Shown: positions 1 to 5,215, counted from the stretch's first letter. The stretch: 5,640 bases of DNA from Achromobacter sp. (GCA_003454835.1 DMTA01000143.1:1-5640); one strand, 5' to 3'. Program-made: numbers and translations. Notes: a model not told the origin generated them from the sequence alone.

Positions 1-1
1 C

Positions 2-1975
2 GGCCAGGCCTACGCCCAACTGCCCGCGCCGCAGCAGGCCGCGCTGCGCGAATCGCTCAAGGCCGAATACCGCGCCAATCGCAGCGACGCCGCGACCGAC
101 ACGCTGACCATCACGCCGCGCCGCGCGAAGGCCATCGAGCAGACGGCGGCCTACTACGACCAGCTGTTCTCAGACGCGCCCGCCCTGCAAGGCAGCCGCG
201 AGAGCTTCGCCATGAAGGAAAACACGCTGCCCGACGCCAGGCGCCGCACGCAGCTGACGCATTTCTTCTTCTGGACGGCCTGGGCGGCAGCCACCGAACG
301 CGAAGGCATGCCGGTCACCTACACCAACAACTGGCCGCACGAACCGCTGATCGGCAACCAGCCCAGCGCCGAAAACGTCATGTGGTCCATCATCAGCGTC
401 GTCGTGCTGCTGGCGGGCATCGGCTTCCTGGTCTGGGCCTGGGCCTTCATGCGCGGCCAGGAAGAAGAAGAGCCGCAAGCGCCCGCGCGCGATCCGCTCA
501 CCGCCTTTGCCCTGACGCCCTCGCAGCGTGCCCTGGGCAAGTACCTGTTCCTGGTCGTGGCGCTGTTCGGCTTCCAGGTGCTGCTGGGCGGTTTCACCGC
601 GCACTACACCGTTGAAGGACAGAAGTTCTATGGCGTCGACGTCTCGCAGTGGTTTCCGTATTCGCTGGTGCGCACCTGGCATATTCAGGCCGCCCTGTTC
701 TGGATCGCAACGGGCTTTCTGGCCGCCGGCCTGTTCCTGGCCCCGCTGATCAACGGCGGACGCGATCCCAAGTTCCAGAAGGTCGGCGTCGACATCCTGT
801 TCTGGGCGCTGGTGCTGGTCGTGGTCGGCTCGTTTACCGGCAACTACCTGGCCATCGCGCAGATCATGCCGCCCGAGCTGAACTTCTGGCTGGGCCACCA
901 GGGCTATGAATACGTCGACCTGGGCCGTCTGTGGCAGATCGGCAAGTTCGCCGGCATCTGCTTCTGGCTGGTGCTGATGCTGCGCGGCATCGTGCCCGCG
1001 CTGCGCACGCCGGGCGGCGACAAAAACCTGCTGGCGCTGCTGACGGCCTCGGTCGGCGCCATCGGTCTTTTCTACGGCGCCGGTTTCTTCTACGGCGAGC
1101 GCACGCACCTGACCATCATGGAGTACTGGCGCTGGTGGATCGTCCACCTGTGGGTCGAAGGCTTCTTCGAAGTGTTCGCCACCACGGCGCTGGCCTTCAT
1201 CTTCTCGACCCTGGGTCTGGTGTCGCGCCGCATGGCCACCACCGCCAGCCTGGCCTCGGCCTCGCTCTTCATGCTGGGAGGCATTCCCGGCACGTTCCAC
1301 CACCTGTATTTCGCGGGCACGACCACGCCCGTGATGGCCGTCGGCGCCAGCTTCTCGGCGCTGGAAGTCGTGCCGTTGATCGTGCTGGGCTACGAAGCCT
1401 GGGAAAACTGGCGCCTGAAGACCCGCGCCGCGTGGATGGACAACCTGAAGTGGCCGCTGATGTGCTTCGTGGCCGTGGCCTTCTGGAACATGCTGGGCGC
1501 CGGTGTGTTCGGCTTCATGATCAACCCGCCGATCTCGCTGTATTACATCCAGGGCCTGAACACCACGCCGGTGCACGCGCACGCCGCGCTGTTCGGGGTG
1601 TACGGCTTCCTGGCGCTGGGATTCACGCTGCTGGTGCTGCGCTACATCCGTCCGCAATACGCGCTGAACCCGGGCCTGATGAAGCTGGCGTTCTGGGGCA
1701 TGAACATCGGCCTCGTGCTGATGATCTTCACCAGCCTGTTGCCGGTGGGCCTGATCCAGTTCTATGCCAGCGTCAGCGAAGGCATGTGGTACGCCCGCAG
1801 CGAAGCCTTCATGCAGCAGGACCTGCTCAAGACCCTGCGCTGGGGCCGCACATTCGGCGACGTGGTGTTCCTGCTGGGCGCGCTTGCGATGGTCATGCAG
1901 GTGATTCTGGGCCTGCTCAGCAGCAAGCCCGCGCTGGTCGAACCGCGGCTGACACCCAAGGCCGCGCGCGGCTGA
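2..1975 (+). CDS. norB: Quinol-dependent nitric oxide reductase NorB (qNOR), 5' end outside window
   Basis: Integral inner-membrane enzyme that reduces two NO to N2O with electrons from quinol. The frame is open from base 2, giving 657 visible residues and then TGA at 1973-1975. qNORs usually have about 750-770 residues, so roughly 100 N-terminal residues are missing. The visible part starts in the periplasmic domain that, in qNOR, resembles the cytochrome c subunit but carries no haem c; no CxxCH is seen. A hydrophobic core of about 12-13 membrane spans follows. Expected metal ligands are present: His at 602-604 (LGGFTAHY, low-spin haem b), His at 1145-1147 with Glu four and eight residues later (HLWVEGFFE, FeB site), His-His at 1298-1303 (GTFHHLY, FeB), and His at 1574-1576 and 1580-1582 (VHAHAALFG, haem b3 and haem b). 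The ATG at 212 lies inside this frame and is not the start. The gene stands upstream of the NirV-like gene; its promoter is not visible. Confidence 0.96.
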   Translation, partial: GQAYAQLPAPQQAALRESLKAEYRANRSDAATDTLTITPRRAKAIEQTAAYYDQLFSDAPALQGSRESFAMKENTLPDARRRTQLTHFFFWTAWAAATEREGMPVTYTNNWPHEPLIGNQPSAENVMWSIISVVVLLAGIGFLVWAWAFMRGQEEEEPQAPARDPLTAFALTPSQRALGKYLFLVVALFGFQVLLGGFTAHYTVEGQKFYGVDVSQWFPYSLVRTWHIQAALFWIATGFLAAGLFLAPLINGGRDPKFQKVGVDILFWALVLVVVGSFTGNYLAIAQIMPPELNFWLGHQGYEYVDLGRLWQIGKFAGICFWLVLMLRGIVPALRTPGGDKNLLALLTASVGAIGLFYGAGFFYGERTHLTIMEYWRWWIVHLWVEGFFEVFATTALAFIFSTLGLVSRRMATTASLASASLFMLGGIPGTFHHLYFAGTTTPVMAVGASFSALEVVPLIVLGYEAWENWRLKTRAAWMDNLKWPLMCFVAVAFWNMLGAGVFGFMINPPISLYYIQGLNTTPVHAHAALFGVYGFLALGFTLLVLRYIRPQYALNPGLMKLAFWGMNIGLVLMIFTSLLPVGLIQFYASVSEGMWYARSEAFMQQDLLKTLRWGRTFGDVVFLLGALAMVMQVILGLLSSKPALVEPRLTPKAARG

Positions 1976-1981
1976 TCCAGG

Positions 1982-2021
1982 CGCCTTCGCGACTTTGCGC
2001 CAGCGCAACGTTGCGAAGGCG
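1982..2021. repeat. 40-bp nested palindrome centred on the TTGCG box between norB and the NirV-like gene
   Basis: Bases 1982-1993 pair with 2010-2021 as a 12-bp stem with one G-T wobble. The inner arms 1995-1999 and 2004-2008 (TTGCG/CGCAA) are perfect, separated from the outer arms by one mismatch (1994/2009). Everything is symmetric about 2001.5. As RNA this is a long hairpin with tetraloop CCAG just after the norB stop, so it could end norB transcription or protect its 3' end. No T-run follows, so it is not a classical intrinsic terminator. As DNA it is an extended operator around the regulator box. Both roles are inference. Confidence 0.7.
1995..2008 (+). promoter_or_regulatory. Perfect Crp/Fnr-family (NnrR-type) binding site upstream of the NirV-like gene
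   Basis: The sequence TTGCGCCAGCGCAA is a perfect TTGCG-N4-CGCAA palindrome and fits the general TTG-N8-CAA pattern of FNR-superfamily sites. From memory, TTGCG half-sites are associated with NnrR-type NO-responsive regulators, as opposed to TTGAT for FNR/DNR. Its centre (2001.5) lies 85.5 bp before the ATG at 2087. A third TTGCG half-site follows at 2011-2015, making CGCAACGTTGCG (2004-2015) another perfect palindrome. The likely regulator is the Crp/Fnr protein encoded at 3001-3873. Binding is inferred. Confidence 0.72.
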
Positions 2022-2030
2022 GCCTCCCGG

Positions 2031-2043
2031 TCAAATGGAAGCC
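2031..2043 (+). promoter_or_regulatory. Predicted -10 box and start site for the NirV-like gene
   Basis: TCAAAT at 2031-2036 matches TATAAT at four of six positions. If the box centred at 2001.5 sits at -41.5, as in class II FNR/CRP activation, the start site falls near 2043 and this hexamer falls exactly at -12 to -7. No convincing -35 hexamer is present, as expected for an activator-dependent promoter. The leader would be about 44 nt. Confidence 0.5.
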
Positions 2044-2045
2044 AA

Positions 2046-2068
2046 GCCCGCGCCGGTTCGGCGCGGGC
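2046..2068 (+). other. GC-rich hairpin in the leader of the NirV-like gene
   Basis: Bases 2046-2055 (GCCCGCGCCG) and 2059-2068 (CGGCGCGGGC) form a perfect 10-bp stem with a 3-nt loop. It would begin about three bases after the inferred start site, a position where a 5' stem-loop could stabilise the mRNA. It could instead act with the upstream palindrome to end norB transcription, but no T-run follows. Confidence 0.6.
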
Positions 2069-2072
2069 GCTT

Positions 2073-2085
2073 CGGAGAAACTCCG
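2073..2085 (+). promoter_or_regulatory. Ribosome binding site within a small hairpin
   Basis: The Shine-Dalgarno-like GGAGA (2074-2078) lies 8 nt before the ATG at 2087 and supports that start. CGGAG (2073-2077) is perfectly complementary to CTCCG (2081-2085), with an AAA loop, so the site can be hidden in a 5-bp stem ending one base before the start codon. This could lower translation; the effect is not proven. Confidence 0.55.
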
Positions 2086-2086
2086 C

Positions 2087-2926
2087 ATGCGCTTCCTGCC
2101 GATCGCCGCCGCCCTTTCAATGTTGTTGACCGCTTGCGGGCCCGCAGACCGGGCCCGCTTTGCATTGCCGGAACTGACGCGGCTGCCGCCCGGTGAAGTC
2201 ACCCATCAGCCTCCCGGTGATGCCCTGCGTAACGGTTATCCCGTCACGCCCGCGCCAATCACCACGCGGCATCCACGCGGCGTCGCCATCATGACGCGGC
2301 AAGTCAGCCAGGCGGAATACGCGGCGTGCGTGGCCGCCGGCGCCTGCAAACCGCTGGACGCGGAACACCGCAAGGACAACTCTCCCGATCTGCCCGCCAC
2401 GGGCATCAGTTGGTCGGATGCCTCGGCCTACGCGGCCTGGCTGTCCGGGTCGACAGGTCAGCGCTATCGCTTGCCGCGCTACGCAGAATGGATCTACGCG
2501 GCGGGCGAGGCGTATCGCGAAGAAACGCCGCCTGCGGCCTTGCAGGACAACAACCAGAATCCGAATGATCCCGCGCAGCGCTGGCTAGCGGAATACGAAC
2601 AGGAACGCCGCCGCAGCGGGCAGGGCGCCGAAACCGCGGTGCGGCCGTTCGGTCATTACGGCGCCAACGCGGCGGGTTTGAAGGACATGGCGGGCAGCGT
2701 ATGGGATTGGACCTCGGACTGCCATTCTCGCCGCGTGCTGGACGCGGGAACGGGAGCGGAGTCGCCGCAAGACGCCGACCTCAGCCGCAACTGCGGCATC
2801 CGCGTCGCAGCGGGGCGGCACATCGCGTATCTGCCGGATTTCATCCGCGACCCCAAGAGCGGCGCCTGTTCAGTCGGCGTGCCGCCTGCGAACCTGGGAT
2901 TGCGGCTGGTGCTGGAAGAGGGGTAG
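2087..2926 (+). CDS. NirV-like lipoprotein with SUMF1 (formylglycine-generating-enzyme-like) domain
   Basis: 279-aa predicted lipoprotein. The signal peptide ends in the lipobox L14-T-A-C17. Gly follows the Cys, so there is no Asp retention signal, and outer-membrane attachment is likely. The SUMF1 fold is recognised by VSQAEY (73-78), SWSDASAYAAWLSG (about 108-121), TGQRYRLPRYAEW (about 123-135), NAAGLKDMAGSVWDW (194-208) and the closing ANLGLRLV (268-275). A hydrophilic E/Q/N/R-rich insertion occupies about 141-185. Five further cysteines (81, 87, 212, 236, 261) could form periplasmic disulphides. The paired Cys-x4-Cys of true formylglycine-generating enzymes is absent, so sulfatase maturation is unlikely. 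NirV proteins with this domain are known next to nirK in denitrifiers, with no settled function. Context (norB upstream, regulator and nirK nearby, own TTGCG box) ties it to denitrification. The family call is firm; the NirV name is by context. Confidence 0.85.
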   Translation: MRFLPIAAALSMLLTACGPADRARFALPELTRLPPGEVTHQPPGDALRNGYPVTPAPITTRHPRGVAIMTRQVSQAEYAACVAAGACKPLDAEHRKDNSPDLPATGISWSDASAYAAWLSGSTGQRYRLPRYAEWIYAAGEAYREETPPAALQDNNQNPNDPAQRWLAEYEQERRRSGQGAETAVRPFGHYGANAAGLKDMAGSVWDWTSDCHSRRVLDAGTGAESPQDADLSRNCGIRVAAGRHIAYLPDFIRDPKSGACSVGVPPANLGLRLVLEEG

Positions 2927-2936
2927 GTCGCACAGG

Positions 2937-2968
2937 CGGCACTGCAGTCGCGGCACTGCAGTCGCGGC
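2937..2968. repeat. 14-bp tandem direct repeat, about 2.3 copies
   Basis: The unit CGGCACTGCAGTCG occurs at 2937-2950 and 2951-2964 without change, followed by a partial CGGC at 2965-2968. Each unit contains the 8-bp palindrome ACTGCAGT. It lies in the short convergent gap between the NirV-like gene and the regulator gene. It probably arose by slippage; no function can be assigned. Confidence 0.85.
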
Positions 2969-2996
2969 GGATGCGGGCAGTGAGCCCGCCTTCGCC
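2966..2996. terminator. Hairpin between convergent genes, possible bidirectional terminator
   Basis: GCGGGC (2973-2978) and GCCCGC (2984-2989) form a perfect stem with loop AGTGA. The stem can extend to 2966-2978/2984-2996 with one mismatch and one G-T pair. It sits between the stop at 2924-2926 and the minus-strand stop at 3001-3003, where a terminator serving both genes is expected. No T-run is seen on either side, so it may only assist termination. Confidence 0.5.
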
Positions 2997-3000
2997 AACG

Positions 3001-3873
3001 CTAGTGCGCGGCCAGTTCAGCGGCAGTGCGATCGCCGGCCGTATGACCGGCAGCCGCACGATCGGCGGCCGTACGAGCGGCGCCTTTTATTTTCATGGCG
3101 GCGTCGGCATCCGTTGCCGGCGAGCCGCTGCGGCACGACAGGCACGACGCGCAGTCCATGGCGGGCTGCGCGTTTTCGGACAGCCGGGTCAGCGCCGCGG
3201 GCGACCGCAGCACAATACGCTTGCGGCCGCTGCTGACGATGCCGCGCTGTTTCCAGTCGCTGAGCAGGCGGCTGACCGTATGCAGCGTGGTGCCGGTCAT
3301 CTCGGCCACGTCCTGACGCGTGATGGGAAAGCTGATGCCGATGCCGTCGTGCGTGGGCTGTCCGGATTGCTGGACCAGCCTCAGGATGGCGCGCGCGACG
3401 CGTTGCTCGACTTCGTCGGTGGACAATTCCTGGATGCGGATGTGCGCGTCCTGCAGGCGTTGTCCCATCGTCTGCAGCGCGATCGCCCCCAACTGCGGGT
3501 GGCTGGCCATGAAGCCTTCCCAGGCTTGCGCCGGCCACGCCAGGCAGACGCTTTCCTGCACGGCCAGCACGCTGGCCGGATAACAGGACTGCCGCATCGC
3601 GCAAGCCAAGCCAAACATATCGCCCGGATTGACATATCTCACGACAACTTGGTCGCCTTCCGATGTAATTTGTGTGACCTTGAGGCAGCCGTGCAGCAAC
3701 ACGAAGAAATGAGCGCCTTCCGCACCTTGACGGTAGGCGGCTTCGCCGGCCTCAAGACGGCATGGAACGGCGTCTTTCAGCGCGGCGTCAAGCTGCTTAT
3801 CGGACAAAGGCCTGAACAGATCCAGGTTGCGCAGCAGGGCATGGCATAAGGGCGATGGCATGGCGGTCCGCAT
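3001..3873 (-). CDS. Crp/Fnr-family transcriptional regulator, NnrR/Dnr-like
   Basis: About 290 aa from ATG 3873. It has an N-terminal cyclic-nucleotide-binding-type beta-barrel (about residues 10-125: LFRPLSDKQLDAAL, HFFVLLHGCLKV, GDMFGLA), a long dimerisation helix, and a winged helix-turn-helix (ITRQDVAEMTGTTLHTVSRLL, about 181-205). The recognition helix reads H198-T-V-S201-R202; FNR has Glu-x-x-Ser-Arg here. The N-terminal cysteine cluster that holds the Fe-S cluster of FNR is absent, fitting the NNR/NnrR/Dnr group that responds to NO. Family members are usually about 225-245 aa; here a tail adds C241-x2-C244-x2-C247 and degenerate pentapeptide repeats. It faces nirK divergently across about 180 bp holding a TTGCG-type box. 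Start choice: an in-frame GTG at 3912 adds 13 residues with AT-rich third positions unlike the rest, and an ATG at 3861 (weak GCGGA upstream) is equally possible. NO sensing is inferred from context. Confidence 0.88.
   Translation of the reverse strand: MRTAMPSPLCHALLRNLDLFRPLSDKQLDAALKDAVPCRLEAGEAAYRQGAEGAHFFVLLHGCLKVTQITSEGDQVVVRYVNPGDMFGLACAMRQSCYPASVLAVQESVCLAWPAQAWEGFMASHPQLGAIALQTMGQRLQDAHIRIQELSTDEVEQRVARAILRLVQQSGQPTHDGIGISFPITRQDVAEMTGTTLHTVSRLLSDWKQRGIVSSGRKRIVLRSPAALTRLSENAQPAMDCASCLSCRSGSPATDADAAMKIKGAARTAADRAAAGHTAGDRTAAELAAH
3004..3075 (-). repeat. Degenerate 15-bp tandem repeats coding a pentapeptide-repeat tail
   Basis: Read on the minus strand, successive 15-base units at 3061-3075, 3046-3060, 3031-3045 and 3016-3030, plus a partial unit at 3004-3015, encode RTAAD, RAAAG, HTAGD, RTAAE and LAAH. 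They form the extreme C-terminus of the Crp/Fnr regulator. Units 1 and 3 are most alike (CGTACGGCCGCCGAT against CATACGGCCGGCGAT). The repeat keeps the reading frame and ends exactly at the stop codon, so repeat number can vary without disrupting the protein. Confidence 0.75.
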
Positions 3874-3878
3874 TTGGG

Positions 3879-3897
3879 CGTGGAGAAATTTTCCACG
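3879..3897. promoter_or_regulatory. 19-bp near-perfect inverted repeat just upstream of the regulator start
   Basis: CGTGGAGAAATTTTCCACG is symmetric about base 3888 with a single mismatched pair. It lies 5 bp upstream of ATG 3873 of the minus-strand regulator. Its size and symmetry are those of a dimeric repressor or autoregulatory operator, or of a short leader hairpin. It does not match TTG-N8-CAA, so a different protein would bind. If translation began at GTG 3912 it would lie inside the gene, which counts mildly against that start. Confidence 0.45.
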
Positions 3898-3961
3898 CGT
3901 CGATGGTGACACCTGGGGATCACCCTGACAACTTATGGGCGCCCGCAGGGTTATCCCGAAT

Positions 3962-3975
3962 TTGCGCTACAGCAA
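3962..3975 (+). promoter_or_regulatory. Crp/Fnr-family (NnrR-type) binding site in the nirK/regulator intergenic region
   Basis: TTGCGCTACAGCAA differs from TTGCG-N4-CGCAA at one base (AGCAA for CGCAA) and keeps TTG-N8-CAA; flanking T and A extend the symmetry to TTTGC/GCAAA (3961-3976). The centre (3968.5) lies 84.5 bp before the nirK ATG, almost the same distance as the box before the NirV-like gene. Because the regulator gene is divergent, the site could also act on its promoter; a weak CATAAG on the minus strand (3937-3932) would place the box near -43. Confidence 0.68.
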
Positions 3976-3992
3976 AGAACGCGATCGCTCGC

Positions 3993-4036
3993 GGTTCTTC
4001 AATGGAGGTGCCGACAGACTCGGCTTTGAAGAAACC
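3993..4036. repeat. Inverted repeat spanning the nirK -10 box and leader
   Basis: TTCTTCAA (3995-4002) and TTGAAGAA (4026-4033) are perfect inverted copies, extendable to GG (3993-3994) with CC (4035-4036) across one bulged A. A smaller stem GCCGA/TCGGC (4010-4014/4020-4024) lies inside. The left arm overlaps the predicted -10 hexamer, so this could be a repressor site that blocks the promoter. If transcription starts further upstream it would instead be an mRNA stem-loop. No known operator was recognised. Confidence 0.5.
3998..4010 (+). promoter_or_regulatory. Predicted -10 box and start site of nirK
   Basis: TTCAAT at 3998-4003 matches TATAAT at four of six positions. Placing the 3968.5 box centre at -41.5 puts the start at 4010 and this hexamer exactly at -12 to -7, as for the NirV-like promoter. 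No good -35 hexamer is present. The leader would be about 43 nt. Confidence 0.5.
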
Positions 4037-4040
4037 GAAA

Positions 4041-4046
4041 GAGGAG
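4041..4046 (+). promoter_or_regulatory. Ribosome binding site of nirK
   Basis: GAGGAG, preceded by A to give AGAGGAG, lies 6 nt before ATG 4053. It is the strongest Shine-Dalgarno sequence in the window and fixes the nirK start. Confidence 0.85.
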
Positions 4047-4052
4047 TAGCAC

Positions 4053-5135
4053 ATGAACGCCTTGCGCCCCACCTTGCTTGCCGCCGCCCTGATGTTCTCG
4101 ATGGCAGGCGGTCTGGCTTCCGCCCAGAATGCGGACACGCTGCCGCGCGCCAAGGTCACGCTGGTTGCCCCGCCGATGGTCCATCCGCATGAGCAGGTGG
4201 CCAAGTCGGGACCCAAGGTCGTCGAATTCACCATGACCATCGAAGAAAAGAAAATGGTCATCGACGGTAAGGGCACCACGCTGCAGGCCATGACTTTCAA
4301 CGGATCCATGCCCGGCCCCACGATGGTCGTGCACGAGGGCGATTACGTGGAGCTGACCCTGGTCAATCCCAAGACCAACGCGATGCCGCACAACGTCGAC
4401 TTCCACGCCGCGACGGGCGCACTGGGCGGCGCCAAGCTCACCAACGTGAACCCTGGCGAACAGGCCACGCTGCGCTTCAAGGCCGATCGCGCCGGCACCT
4501 TCGTCTATCACTGTGCGCCTGAAGGCATGGTGCCGTGGCACGTGGTGGCTGGCATGAGCGGCACGATCATGGTGCTGCCCCGCGAAGGCCTGAAGGACCC
4601 GCAGGGCAAATCGCTCAAGTACGACCGCGTCTACACGATCGGCGAGTTCGACCTGTACATCCCCAAAGACGCCAATGGCAAGTACAAAGACTACGCGACC
4701 CTCGCCGAAAGCTACGGCGACACGGTCGAAGTCATGCGCAAGCTGACCCCGTCGCACATTGTCTTCAACGGCAAGGTCGGCGCACTGACAGGCGAAAACG
4801 CGCTCACCGCCAAAGTCGGCGAAACCGTGCTGCTTATCCATTCGCAAGCCAACCGCGACACGCGGCCGCACCTGATCGGCGGTCACGGCGACTGGGTCTG
4901 GGAAACCGGCAAGTTCAACAACCCGCCTGAGAAGGACCTGGAAACCTGGTTCATTCGCGGCGGCTCCGCGGGCGCGGCGTTGTACACGTTCAAGCAGCCG
5001 GGCGTGTACGCCTACCTGAACCACAACCTGATCGAAGCCTTTGAATTGGGCGCGGCCGGGCACATCAAGGTCGAGGGCAAGTGGAACGACGACCTGATGA
5101 AGCAGATCAAGGCGCCCAGTCCCATCCCGCAGTAA
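4053..5135 (+). CDS. nirK: Copper-containing nitrite reductase NirK
   Basis: 360-aa periplasmic homotrimeric enzyme reducing nitrite to NO. A Sec-type signal peptide (1-24, ending ASA, mature from Q25) is followed by two cupredoxin domains. Type 1 copper ligands are H113, C154, H163 and M168; type 2 ligands are H118, H153 and H324. The catalytic pair D116 and H273 and the surface W162 are present. Subtracting 24 gives H89, H94, H129, C130, H139, M144 and H300, plus D92 and H249, the numbering I recall for the blue A. xylosoxidans enzyme, which this protein closely resembles. The motifs [24 protein letters not shown] and [13 protein letters not shown] are intact, so the enzyme should be active. 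There is no haem-c extension of the Ralstonia type. A TTGCG-type box 84.5 bp upstream suggests activation by the divergent Crp/Fnr regulator. A strong hairpin follows the stop. Confidence 0.98.
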   Translation: MNALRPTLLAAALMFSMAGGLASAQNADTLPRAKVTLVAPPMVHPHEQVAKSGPKVVEFTMTIEEKKMVIDGKGTTLQAMTFNGSMPGPTMVVHEGDYVELTLVNPKTNAMPHNVDFHAATGALGGAKLTNVNPGEQATLRFKADRAGTFVYHCAPEGMVPWHVVAGMSGTIMVLPREGLKDPQGKSLKYDRVYTIGEFDLYIPKDANGKYKDYATLAESYGDTVEVMRKLTPSHIVFNGKVGALTGENALTAKVGETVLLIHSQANRDTRPHLIGGHGDWVWETGKFNNPPEKDLETWFIRGGSAGAALYTFKQPGVYAYLNHNLIEAFELGAAGHIKVEGKWNDDLMKQIKAPSPIPQ

Positions 5136-5143
5136 TGGCCGGA

Positions 5144-5172
5144 CGGCAAGACGCGCGTGGCGCGTCTTGCCG
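5144..5172. terminator. Strong hairpin after nirK
   Basis: CGGCAAGACGCGC (5144-5156) and GCGCGTCTTGCCG (5160-5172) form a perfect 13-bp stem with loop GTG, starting 8 bp after the nirK stop. Downstream is GGTTGTTCCC, with few T residues. It probably ends or weakens transcription into the cytochrome gene, or protects the nirK mRNA 3' end. Confidence 0.7.
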
Positions 5173-5175
5173 GGT

Positions 5176-5193
5176 TGTTCCCATCTGTTCCCA
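5176..5193 (+). repeat. Short direct repeat TGTTCCCA, 10-bp period
   Basis: TGTTCCCA occurs at 5176-5183 and 5186-5193, one helical turn apart, between the post-nirK hairpin and the cytochrome start. It could be chance or a pair of protein half-sites. No clear promoter hexamers or TTG-N8-CAA box were found in this 80-bp gap. Confidence 0.4.
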
Positions 5194-5215
5194 CCGTCAT
5201 CCTGGAATTCCCGCC

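Noticed and set aside
170..2008. A 612-codon open frame on the minus strand opposite norB
   Set aside because: Its translation is low-complexity, rich in Gln, His, Arg and Gly with no recognisable domain. It is the antisense shadow of a GC-rich gene with all qNOR ligands on the plus strand.
931..2196. A 421-codon plus-strand frame running from norB into the NirV-like gene
   Set aside because: It is the +1-shifted shadow of norB, Arg/Ala/His-rich without domains, and it crosses the norB stop, the palindrome and the start of a well-supported lipoprotein gene.
2087..2926. Active sulfatase-modifying formylglycine-generating enzyme
   Set aside because: The paired catalytic cysteines are missing where the domain reads GRHIAYLPDF, and no sulfatase gene is in the window.
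2701..3849. A 382-codon plus-strand frame opposite the regulator
   Set aside because: No domain or signal is visible; the minus strand encodes a clear Crp/Fnr protein with a complete helix-turn-helix over the same bases.
3001..3873. Regulator as an oxygen-sensing FNR with an Fe-S cluster
   Set aside because: The N-terminal cysteine cluster needed for the cluster is not present; the few cysteines in the sensor domain are scattered.
3874..3912. GTG 3912 as the regulator start
   Set aside because: The 13 extra residues have A/T-rich third positions (TCA, CCA, CGT, GGA, AAA, TTT), overlap a 19-bp palindrome, and precede the usual family start. The weak AGGGTGA upstream leaves some doubt.
3999..5063. 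A 354-codon minus-strand frame opposite nirK
   Set aside because: It is the antisense shadow of nirK, whose copper ligands and signal peptide are complete on the plus strand.
5081..5215. Earlier ATG at 5081 as the cytochrome start
   Set aside because: It lies inside the nirK coding region, adds a non-signal-like extension across the terminator hairpin, and would place the signal peptide internally.
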